From contig CAILKC010000595.1 in NCBI GenBank assembly GCA_903834675.1, forward strand, positions 1 through 12,933: 12,933 nucleotides of DNA, read 5' to 3'. Under the pieces are notes generated by a model. That model saw only the letters and a program-made list of their open reading frames with translations, did not search any database and had not been told where the DNA came from. Position 1 is the first letter of the stretch. Every line of letters starts with the position of its first letter. This stretch comes from an uncultured Victivallales bacterium (GTDB taxonomy: Bacteria; Verrucomicrobiota; Lentisphaeria; Oligosphaerales; JAFGRS01). Below are positions 7,007 to 12,933 of the stretch, in pieces. The position numbers and the translations under genes are program-made.

Positions 7007-7651
7007 TCACCCCCGGCGCCGAGTGGATGCCGTGTTGCTGGCCGCGCGGAAGCCCCTCACTGCGGCGGCAATGTCGCTCTGGCCGAGGATGGCGCTGATG
7101 ACGCAGACGCCCTCGGCCCCGGCCTCCAGGACAGAGGCGCAGTTTGCCGGCGTGATGCCGCCGATGGCAACGCAAGGGAGATCGGTACAGGCTGCGAGCC
7201 GGCGCAGTCCCGCCAGCCCGAGCACCGCGCTGGCATCGGGCTTGGTCGAGGTGGGGAACACTGGCCCGATGCCGATATAGTCGGCGCCGTCGCGCTGGGC
7301 CACCTCGAGGTCCGCTGGTCCCGTGACCGAGTAGCCGACCAGGCGGCCCTGCGCCAAGGCGCGGACCTGCGCCAACGGCAGATCCGTGGGACCGACATGC
7401 ACCCCGTCCGCGGCAGCCGCCAGCATGACGTCGACGCGATCATTGATGATGAGGGGCACGCCCAGGCGACGAGTCACCGCGCGCAGGCGGCAGGCGGCCG
7501 CGTAGAGCCTCAGGCCGTCGGCCTGCTTGTCACGCAGCTGGACGAGGGTGACGCCGGCCTCGACGGCCTGCGCCACCAGATCGCCGAGGTCACGCCCCGC
7601 CGTGAGCTCGGGGTCCGTGGCCAGGTAGAGCTTGAGACAGGCGGTGTCCAT
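7007..7651 (-). CDS. thiE: Thiamine-phosphate synthase ThiE
   Basis: ThiE joins the pyrimidine and thiazole phosphates to make thiamine phosphate, in the cytoplasm. The 214-residue length is normal for this TIM-barrel enzyme. The family motifs appear in order: QLRDK (38-42), INDR (69-72), VHVGPTDLP (84-92), GYSVTG (106-111), YIGIGPVFPTSTK (125-137), AIGGI (162-166) and a final ISAI (185-188). These include the residues that bind magnesium and diphosphate (N70, D71, D90) and the Thr-Ser-Thr-Lys loop. GPTD stands in place of the more common GQxD, a change at a non-catalytic place. The start ATG overlaps the TGA of purO by one base (TGATG), so the two are translationally coupled. It is the last gene of a five-gene operon, and no thiC, thiD, thiG or thiamine riboswitch is visible nearby. 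Confidence 0.96.
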   Translation of the reverse strand: MDTACLKLYLATDPELTAGRDLGDLVAQAVEAGVTLVQLRDKQADGLRLYAAACRLRAVTRRLGVPLIINDRVDVMLAAAADGVHVGPTDLPLAQVRALAQGRLVGYSVTGPADLEVAQRDGADYIGIGPVFPTSTKPDASAVLGLAGLRRLAACTDLPCVAIGGITPANCASVLEAGAEGVCVISAILGQSDIAAAVRGFRAASNTASTRRRG

Positions 7652-8301
7652 CAGGGCGTGGGGGGAGGAACGTCCAGCGTGGCCACCTCGAAGCCCTCGG
7701 GGGTCTCCACGGCGCAGGCGGCGGTAATCGGCCGTTCCAGGCCCGCGAACACACCGCCGGTCAGCATGTACTGGCAGGCGGCGCGGGCGTCCGGCGCGTC
7801 GAAGTGCGGGTCCGCGTAATGCGGGCAGGGAACATTGTGCTCGTAGGTGGCCACGTAGAAGGCCTGGCCGGGCGTGAGGGTGAATTCCTGGACCAGCAAG
7901 GCGTCGTGTCGCACGATGCCGAGGTATCCCTTGGCCGAACCCCGTTGCACGACCGCTGCGATTCGCGGCGTATTGAGGCTGTCATGCTCGTAGTCCATGG
8001 CCATCATCACGGTGACCAGTGCCTCCCGCATGCTCATGCCGGCCTGCAACTTCTCGGCCACGGGGTCCGTGTGCGACCCGTTGGAGGCCACGGCGTAGGG
8101 CCCGGTCAGGCGCAGGCAATTGTAGGCGATGTAGGGGTTCTTGTAGATGTCGTTCTCGCACCCCGGCTTGGGCACGATGGCGACGGCCTTCTCGAGGCGG
8201 CGCGCCTCGCGGTTGGGGAACGAGCGGCTGCTGACGCGATAGAGTGCAGCCAGGCGACCGGCCTGGGTCATGCCGATGGCAACAATGCGTCCGACGTACA
8301 T
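7651..8301 (-). CDS. purO: IMP cyclohydrolase of the archaeal PurO type
   Basis: PurO closes the ring of FAICAR to give IMP, the last step of purine synthesis. The 216-residue protein matches the Methanothermobacter PurO pattern almost throughout: MYVGRIVAIG at the start, YRVSSRSFPNREA (21-33), NPYIAYNCLRLTG, ASNGSHTDPVAEK, AMDYEHDSLNTPRIAA, YLGIV, ATYEHNVPCP and GGVFAGLERPITAA. No PurH-type MGS or AICAR transformylase domain is present, so it carries only the cyclohydrolase step. GGAG lies 8 bases before the ATG; the gene starts 19 bases after the ACT-domain gene and overlaps the start of thiE. Most bacteria use the bifunctional PurH; this family is best known from archaea and occurs patchily in bacteria. 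Whether it replaces PurH here depends on the rest of the genome. Confidence 0.92.
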   Translation of the reverse strand: MYVGRIVAIGMTQAGRLAALYRVSSRSFPNREARRLEKAVAIVPKPGCENDIYKNPYIAYNCLRLTGPYAVASNGSHTDPVAEKLQAGMSMREALVTVMMAMDYEHDSLNTPRIAAVVQRGSAKGYLGIVRHDALLVQEFTLTPGQAFYVATYEHNVPCPHYADPHFDAPDARAACQYMLTGGVFAGLERPITAACAVETPEGFEVATLDVPPPTP

Positions 8302-8320
8302 GGCGCAGTCTCCAAGGTGC

Positions 8321-8869
8321 CTAGATCTCGTTGGTCATACGGAAGATGGCGTGGTGTCGCAACTCCACGCTGAGAGCCACATCCTCCATGGCGACCACCA
8401 GGCCATGCTTGAGCCTGGCCACGTCGGCCCCGACCGGGAGCTCCACCAGAATCATCATGGTGTAGACGCCGTGGTCCACGGTCGTGGATAGATCGGCGAT
8501 GTTGATCCCCTTCTCGCGCAGATAGCCGCTGACCGCAGCCACCAGGCCGATCTTGTCAGGCCCGACCGCCGTCAACACGTACTGACGGTCCCTGACCGCT
8601 GGAGATTCCCCCGGCAGCTCGCCACTCGGCGTGGCGATGCCAATCTCGAAGGAACTCCCCCCCGCCGCGGCTTGGAGCGCGGCCCGGATGTCCTCTGGCC
8701 CAAGACGGTCGGGAAACGAGGCGATCAGGATCATCGTGAAGTAACCGCGCAACACCGTCTGGCTCATGTCGGCCAGATTGCCTTGCAGGCCCTTGATGGC
8801 CGTGGTCACATCGGCGATGATGCCCACCCGATCCTGCGCCATGACCGAGATGACGTACTGCGTTGGCAT
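8321..8869 (-). CDS. Double ACT-domain protein (GcvR-like)
   Basis: The 182-residue soluble protein consists of two ACT domains, about 3-78 and 97-175, joined by a Pro/Gly-rich linker. Each begins with the typical strand and glycine turn (VMAQDRVGIIADVT at 9-22; VGPDKIGLVAAVS at 102-114), and the second continues into INIADLSTTVDHGVYTMMILVE. ACT domains usually bind an amino acid or other small ligand and switch a partner protein. Two tandem domains without any enzyme or DNA-binding part match the layout of the glycine-cleavage regulator GcvR and related proteins. It lies 26 bases after rhaA and 19 bases before purO, so it is in the middle of an operon; a link to purine or glycine-folate metabolism is possible but not shown. 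The ligand cannot be told from the sequence. AGGA immediately precedes the ATG and a GGGGGA lies farther upstream. Confidence 0.9.
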   Translation of the reverse strand: MPTQYVISVMAQDRVGIIADVTTAIKGLQGNLADMSQTVLRGYFTMILIASFPDRLGPEDIRAALQAAAGGSSFEIGIATPSGELPGESPAVRDRQYVLTAVGPDKIGLVAAVSGYLREKGINIADLSTTVDHGVYTMMILVELPVGADVARLKHGLVVAMEDVALSVELRHHAIFRMTNEI

Positions 8870-8895
8870 GTCCTGATGGTCCCCCGTACAGCGCC

Positions 8896-10173
8896 TCAGC
8901 GCTTGCGGATGACGTCCTTGTCGTAAGTCTGCATGTCGGCGATCCAGGCCGTCCCCGCTGGCACCCCCCGGTCCAGGCAGTACATGTCCCAGACCGCGCC
9001 CAGCGGAAAGGTCTTGAGTTCCTCGAGCAGCGCCAGCTTCGAGGCCATGTCGCCGACGGCTTCCAGGTCCGCCAGTAGACTGAACGGCTCAAGGAGGGCG
9101 TTGAGGATGCCCTTCTGCACCGCGCGCGTTCCGATCACCCAGGCGCCGATACGGTTGATGCTCGCATCGAAGAAGTCCAAGGCGATGTTGACGCGTTCCA
9201 GCGCCTCACCACGCACGATCTGCTGGAACAGGCAGCGGATGTCGTCGTTGAAATTGACGACGTGGTCGCTGTCCCAGCGGATGCCCCGGCTCACATGCAA
9301 CAAGAGATCCGGCTTGAAGGTCAACACCGCGGAAATCTTGTCGTGGAGGGTCTCGGTCGGGTGGAAGTGCCCCATGTCCAGACACAGCATCTGGGGATGG
9401 GTCAGCGCGTACCCCAGATAGAACTCGTGGCTGCCGACCACGTAGTCTTCGCTGCCGAGGCCAAACAACTTGCTCTCGACGGCATCCTTGCAGTACGTGG
9501 GGCTGATTTTAGCAGCAAACATTTCGTCCAGGGACTGCGCCAGCCGCCGCCGTGGAGCCCAGCGGTCAATGGGCTGGTCCTTAGCCCCGTCAGGAATCCA
9601 GTGGTTGAGAACGCAGGGCGATTTCTGGCTTCGCCCCATGGCCTCGGCGATCCGGCGACAGGCGATCCCGTGCCGCACCCAGAACCCGCGGATGGACTCG
9701 TCGGCGTGCGACAGGGTGTAGCCGTCGTTGGCCTTGGGATGCGCGAAGAAGGTCGGGTTGAAGTCCAGGCAGATGCCGCGCGCTTTGGCCCAGGCCATCC
9801 AGGCCGCGAAGTGCTGAGGCCGGAGTTGGTCGCGCTCGACCACCTTGCCGGCGGTTTCGGCGTAGATCGCGTGCAGGTTGAAACGCAGCTTGCCCGGGAT
9901 CAGCGAGAAGGCCTTGTCCGCATCGGCACGGAGTTGATCCGGCGTGTGGGCGGCCCCCGGGTAGTTGCCCGTGGCCATGATCCCGCCGCCGGTCACGGCC
10001 TCCTCATGCACCTCGAAGCCGCGCACGTCGTCGCCCTGCCAGCAGTGCAGGCTGATGGGCACCGACTGGAGCCGCGCCAGCGCCGTATCCGTGTCGACCC
10101 CGAGGTCACGGTACTGCAGGCGCGCGGCTTCATATCGACGCTGGATCACGACTTTGGTGGGTTGCTTGAACAT
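8896..10173 (-). CDS. rhaA: L-rhamnose isomerase RhaA
   Basis: RhaA converts L-rhamnose to L-rhamnulose, the first step of rhamnose breakdown in the cytoplasm. The 425-residue length is typical. Family signatures run through the protein: ISLHCWQGDDV (40-50), GNYPG (69-73), IPGKLRFNLHAIYAE (92-106), LDFNPTFFAHPK (136-147), VESKLFGLGSEDY (232-244), GSHEFY, LDMGHFHPTE (265-274), LLHVSR (291-296), RWDSDHVV and LDFFDASINRIGAWVIGTR. The metal and active-site residues E233, D266, H293, D301, D303 and D333 are all present, each one number below those of the Escherichia coli enzyme by my alignment from memory. GGAGA lies 8 bases before the ATG. It follows the PHP gene by 42 bases. No rhamnulokinase, aldolase, transporter or RhaS/R regulator is in the window, which is unusual for this gene. 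Confidence 0.97.
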   Translation of the reverse strand: MFKQPTKVVIQRRYEAARLQYRDLGVDTDTALARLQSVPISLHCWQGDDVRGFEVHEEAVTGGGIMATGNYPGAAHTPDQLRADADKAFSLIPGKLRFNLHAIYAETAGKVVERDQLRPQHFAAWMAWAKARGICLDFNPTFFAHPKANDGYTLSHADESIRGFWVRHGIACRRIAEAMGRSQKSPCVLNHWIPDGAKDQPIDRWAPRRRLAQSLDEMFAAKISPTYCKDAVESKLFGLGSEDYVVGSHEFYLGYALTHPQMLCLDMGHFHPTETLHDKISAVLTFKPDLLLHVSRGIRWDSDHVVNFNDDIRCLFQQIVRGEALERVNIALDFFDASINRIGAWVIGTRAVQKGILNALLEPFSLLADLEAVGDMASKLALLEELKTFPLGAVWDMYCLDRGVPAGTAWIADMQTYDKDVIRKR

Positions 10174-10215
10174 GCTCGTTCTCTCCGGCCGGGACTCTTT
10201 GCCCGGCGCGTTCCT

Positions 10216-11565
10216 TCAGCTCCATGAACCTGCCCGGGCGCACCCCGTAAGATAGGCGTACGCCTTGCCAGGAGACATGGCCCCCAGCCGGTCACGGGTG
10301 CGCGGGTCCGGACCAGGCAACCTTCCCACTGCGGCGAAGAACGCGTTGCGCGCCGCCCGAGCGGGAAACTCCGCGGCCGCGGCCGCGTCGATGTAGGATA
10401 GGTCGGCCCAGCGCAACAGACGCATGTGGCCAACCATGATCTCCGCTCCATGCCGGAAGCTGGCGTGATGGCGCTGCATGGGCGCGACCCCGAAATCATC
10501 CACGAAACGCTGGCCCGCCTTGTTCAGTTCGGTGCCCACGTTGAGGGGCAGATCGAGGGCCGTCGCGGCCGCGACGTAGCGGTCCATTTCGGCTACCTTC
10601 CGGGCTTTTTCGGCGGCGTCCTTGAGGTTCCAATTCCGGTCCGGGATGAGGTTCACCGCCTCGACTCCCTTGGCCATGAGGCACTCGAGCTGGGTCGCGG
10701 GGGCGCTCTCGCCCTCGCTGGTGCCGTCCAGCCAGGTGCTCATGGGGATCGCGCGGCATTCGCGGATCATGCCGATGACCGTGTCGAGGGCGGGGAAGGT
10801 CTCCGCGTCGGGCTGCTGGTAGCCCAGGCCGCCCTTCTTCATGAGCTTGCTACGCAGCTTGTCGGTGAAGCGGTTGGTGTCCTTGATCGAGCCGCACGCA
10901 TCCTGCACATCCAGACCGAGCCGGGCGGCCCAGAAGGCGGCGGCAGTGTCGGGGTCGCCCCCGAACTCGCGCAGGGCTTTGGCGTGATAGGCGTTGACAA
11001 TATGCCGTTCGGTGGCATTACGATCCGGGGTGAGTGGCAGGACCTCGGCGCCATAGTCCACGGAGACCTCACCCAGCCCGGCATTGATCCGCTGGATCAG
11101 GCTGCGATTGCGGGCGTGGGAACGCTCCAGCATGTCCGCCAGCACGGCCGCCGCCCGACTCCCTGGCGACGGCAAGCGGATAAAACCCATGCCCATGAAG
11201 TAGAACACGCCCGGTTCGCCGGGGCTGTTGATCTCCTGGGAGGCATACTCCCGGAAGAACGTCCGACTCTCGAAGCCCACCGCGGCGCGCAGTTGCAGCA
11301 GGTCGGCAGCCTCGAGCAACTCCTCCATGCCTTGCAGCACATCGAAGTCGCAGATGGCCATGCTGTACAGCCCGCGGTGTGCTGCTTCCCAGGCCAGACG
11401 CGTCGGCGACCACCCCTCTCCGTTGAAGGAGAAGAAGGTGTGCATGTGCATATTGACCCAGTCCGTCGCCGGAGCCGTGGGCAAGCCGCGCGAGATCAGG
11501 GCCGCCAGCGCCTGTCGGCGTTCGTCCCGACGGAAGGAATTGGCCTGGTCAAGAAGTGCCTGCAT
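10216..11565 (-). CDS. PHP-domain metal-dependent phosphoesterase family protein
   Basis: The 449-residue protein opens, after a short helical lead, with a PHP signature: VNMHMHTFFSFNGEG (37-51) gives H40 and H42, ICDFDVLQG gives D73 and D75, and GFESR gives E99. These are the usual first metal ligands of the fold that hydrolyses phosphoesters with two or three metals. A large middle part (about 105-335) is not typical of short PHP enzymes. A later block, DLPLNVGTELNKAG (338-351), may supply another metal ligand (E346). No DNA polymerase, XPD or other fused domain is visible. It is the first gene of the operon that continues with rhaA. The start ATG overlaps the stop of a three-codon ATG-AAG-TTC-TGA leader, and GGAG lies 11 bases upstream. 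The substrate is unknown. A sugar-phosphate role near rhaA is only suggested by position. Confidence 0.85.
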   Translation of the reverse strand: MQALLDQANSFRRDERRQALAALISRGLPTAPATDWVNMHMHTFFSFNGEGWSPTRLAWEAAHRGLYSMAICDFDVLQGMEELLEAADLLQLRAAVGFESRTFFREYASQEINSPGEPGVFYFMGMGFIRLPSPGSRAAAVLADMLERSHARNRSLIQRINAGLGEVSVDYGAEVLPLTPDRNATERHIVNAYHAKALREFGGDPDTAAAFWAARLGLDVQDACGSIKDTNRFTDKLRSKLMKKGGLGYQQPDAETFPALDTVIGMIRECRAIPMSTWLDGTSEGESAPATQLECLMAKGVEAVNLIPDRNWNLKDAAEKARKVAEMDRYVAAATALDLPLNVGTELNKAGQRFVDDFGVAPMQRHHASFRHGAEIMVGHMRLLRWADLSYIDAAAAAEFPARAARNAFFAAVGRLPGPDPRTRDRLGAMSPGKAYAYLTGCARAGSWS

Positions 11566-11655
11566 CAGAACTTCATCTCCGCTCTCCGGGCGGCCTCTGC
11601 CGGTGGGTGAACACCCGCCAAAACCCTGGCGCCGAGCAGCCGCCGCGACCTCAAC

Positions 11656-11683
11656 ACTGTAGGCGCTGGAGGCTGATTTTCAA
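11656..11683 (-). promoter_or_regulatory. Candidate sigma-70 promoter for the PHP-rhaA-ACT-purO-thiE operon
   Basis: On the minus strand TTGAAA (11683-11678) is a five-of-six -35 box and TACAGT (11661-11656) a four-of-six -10 box, 16 bases apart. They lie in the 171-base gap after the tonB-like gene and about 90 bases before the PHP start codon. A repeated ACGGTT just upstream (in ACGGTTTCGACGGTT) could be an activator or repressor site, but it is short. No clear terminator follows the tonB-like gene, so read-through from it is also possible. Confidence 0.4.
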
Positions 11684-11736
11684 CCGTCGAAACCGTCCGC
11701 CCAAGGCCGCCAAAGGACAGTGATGGCAGGTGAAAC

Positions 11737-12657
11737 TCAGGTCGCCCTGAAGACAACCTCGATGACCCGCGCCGCTTCGCGGCCGCCATAGTCCGCCGGA
11801 GCTGGCAGGGTTCGCAACTGCCGCAGCATCTGTTCCACGCTCTGGTCCAGGGCGGGGTTGCCGCTGGCCTGAGTCACCTGAAACGCCGTGACCCTGCCAT
11901 CGGCTCGCAGCGTAATCTTGACCGCCACCCTGCGATCACCGGAGCCAATCTCCGCGCGAGACGGGGTCTCCCACGCCTCATGCAGGGCCGCACTGATGGC
12001 GGCCAAGAAGGGATCTTTTCCACCGCCGCCACTGCCCTCGCCATCCCCCTCGCCATCCCCAGCGCCATTACCACGGCCAGAGTTCCCGACGCTGATGGGG
12101 CCATCCGAGTTGCCGGAGCCCTTTCCGCGCGGGTCGGCGCTCTTGCCGTCGGCACTGCCCGGGCCGCTGACCGCACCGTCCGCCGAATGCACGCCGGCAC
12201 TGAGCCGGGCCGCAATCTCCGTCGGGTCCAACTTCTTGGCCGGTGGCGTTTTGCGCTTCTGGCGGTCTGCCGCCGTGGTGGGGGCCGGGCGGGCACTGCG
12301 GCGGATGCGTTCGAGCCGCTCCGTCATGGTTTCGTTCTTGGTGTCGGTCTTGACTCCCAGGCTGGCAGGTCCCGTGGGCGACGTTTGCCCCGCGGGCCTC
12401 GCCTTGGCCTGCGCAGCGGGCGCCTTGGTTACGGCAGTGGCGGGTTGCCGACTCAGGTCACTGACGTCTCGCGGGCCGGACCTCCCACCCGCCCGGGCTC
12501 CAGAGCGGCCCCCCCCCATGCCGGTCCCCAGGGACAGGCCGATGGTCGGTGACGTCCTGGCAGGCGAACGGATGCAGTAGCTGAGCAGAAAACACGCCGC
12601 CATCAGGGTCCCGTGGACCAGGAAGGAGCCGTAAGTACCCTTGGTAAGCTCGTGCAT
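11737..12657 (-). CDS. TonB/TolA-like periplasm-spanning energy transducer
   Basis: The 306-residue protein has one N-terminal membrane segment (about 9-29) with a short cytoplasmic end, then a long low-complexity periplasmic stretch. That stretch is Pro/Ala/Lys-rich at first and Gly/Ser/Asp-rich at about 155-213 (GDGEGDGEGSGGGG). It ends in a globular domain (216-306) with the TonB/TolA C-terminal pattern: DPFLAAISAALHEAWETP, VAVKITLRADGRVTAFQV, SGNPALDQSVEQMLRQL and a closing strand VIEVVFR. Such proteins pass energy from an ExbB-ExbD or TolQ-TolR motor to outer-membrane receptors or to cell-envelope constriction. The HEAW motif and TolA-like order make TolA or TonB equally possible. GAGG lies 10 bases before the ATG at 12657. 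No exbB, exbD, tolQ or tolR reading frame is seen in the 276 bases upstream, where they often lie. The Gly-rich DNA is a run of imperfect 9-12 base repeats. Confidence 0.85.
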   Translation of the reverse strand: MHELTKGTYGSFLVHGTLMAACFLLSYCIRSPARTSPTIGLSLGTGMGGGRSGARAGGRSGPRDVSDLSRQPATAVTKAPAAQAKARPAGQTSPTGPASLGVKTDTKNETMTERLERIRRSARPAPTTAADRQKRKTPPAKKLDPTEIAARLSAGVHSADGAVSGPGSADGKSADPRGKGSGNSDGPISVGNSGRGNGAGDGEGDGEGSGGGGKDPFLAAISAALHEAWETPSRAEIGSGDRRVAVKITLRADGRVTAFQVTQASGNPALDQSVEQMLRQLRTLPAPADYGGREAARVIEVVFRAT

Positions 12658-12778
12658 CAGACGGAAGCCTCAGGCAGCATCAATCTCGCCCATACGGCGG
12701 GCCAGGGTGCGAATATAGCTGTCCTCGGCATTTCTGGCGCCCCGGCAAGGCGCATCTCAGGGCTGTTTCAAGAAACGA

Positions 12779-12800
12779 CCGCCGTCGTACCGCCGTCGTA
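12779..12800. repeat. 11-bp tandem duplication
   Basis: CCGCCGTCGTA occurs twice without a gap (12779-12789 and 12790-12800). It lies in the non-coding stretch upstream of the tonB-like gene. It may be a slippage product or a small tandem site; no function can be read from it. Confidence 0.6.
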
Positions 12801-12834
12801 ACTACTCAAGCTACAACTCAGGTGCATTTCCCTT

Positions 12835-12926
12835 CCCCAACGGGGCTGTGGCTCAGAGCCCAGGGTTGCGGCCATGGTGCCGCTACCCTGGGTCACATGG
12901 GGTCATGGCCTCCTACCCCAACGGGG
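12835..12926. repeat. Hairpin element flanked by direct repeats, probable dispersed intergenic repeat
   Basis: CCCCAACGGGG occurs at 12835-12845 and again at 12916-12926, 81 bases apart, both followed by a similar G/T-rich tail (CTGTG, TTGCG). Between them CCCAGGGTTGCGGC (12859-12872) pairs with GCCGCTACCCTGGG (12879-12892) in a 14-bp stem with one mismatch and a 6-base loop. I saw no open frame that it would serve, and the window ends seven bases after the second copy, so the repeat may continue. The layout looks like a REP- or MITE-type dispersed element; I have the impression of similar repeats in planctomycete genomes but cannot check it. Confidence 0.65.
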
Positions 12927-12933
12927 TTGCGTC

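Noticed and set aside
7652..8320. Thiamine (TPP) riboswitch in front of thiE or its operon
   Set aside because: thiE starts inside the purO stop codon and no conserved TPP riboswitch core was seen upstream of the operon.
12657..12755. A 32-residue minus-strand frame whose TGA overlaps the start of the tonB-like gene (TGATG)
   Set aside because: It has no recognisable motif or ribosome site, its composition is unremarkable, and an in-frame stop lies just upstream. The overlap alone is weak evidence.

Overview
This is a GC-rich, densely coding bacterial window with eleven recognisable genes, one of which runs off the left edge. The TonB-like protein, the lipoprotein and YajC-SecDF point to a diderm bacterium. 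A fused SecD-SecF, a possible GreA-type protein with a large N-terminal extension and an archaeal-type PurO fit the PVC group (Planctomycetota, Verrucomicrobiota, Lentisphaerota, Kiritimatiellota) or neighbouring lineages. That placement is inferred from gene content; no marker gene here fixes it. No rRNA, tRNA, CRISPR array, integrase or transposase was seen.

Region 1 (1-3285, minus strand) reads as one operon: a sigma-54-dependent NtrC-type response regulator, a small lipoprotein whose mature part resembles the periplasmic head domain of SecD, and a large protein that may be the N-terminal part of an extended GreA-type factor. A good sigma-70-like promoter for this operon lies at 3431-3460.

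Region 2 (3495-6954, plus strand) is the secretion module yajC-secDF, diverging from region 1 with its own promoter at 3495-3523 and ending in a strong hairpin terminator at 6920-6954. The lipoprotein of region 1 looks like a paralogue of a SecDF subdomain, which makes the two divergent units look related.

Region 3 (7007-11565, minus strand) is a compact operon: PHP-domain phosphoesterase, L-rhamnose isomerase, a double-ACT protein, archaeal-type IMP cyclohydrolase PurO, and thiamine-phosphate synthase ThiE. It mixes sugar catabolism, purine and thiamine synthesis and a ligand-sensing protein, with no other rhamnose, purine or thiamine gene in the window. A candidate promoter sits at 11656-11683.

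Region 4 (11737-12933) holds a TonB/TolA-like gene on the minus strand. Upstream of it are 276 non-coding bases containing an 11-bp tandem duplication and, at the right edge, a hairpin flanked by direct repeats that looks like a dispersed repeat element. I found no clearly new multi-gene system. The most original points are the SecD-head-like lipoprotein beside secDF, the odd PHP-rhaA-ACT-purO-thiE operon, and the edge repeat.
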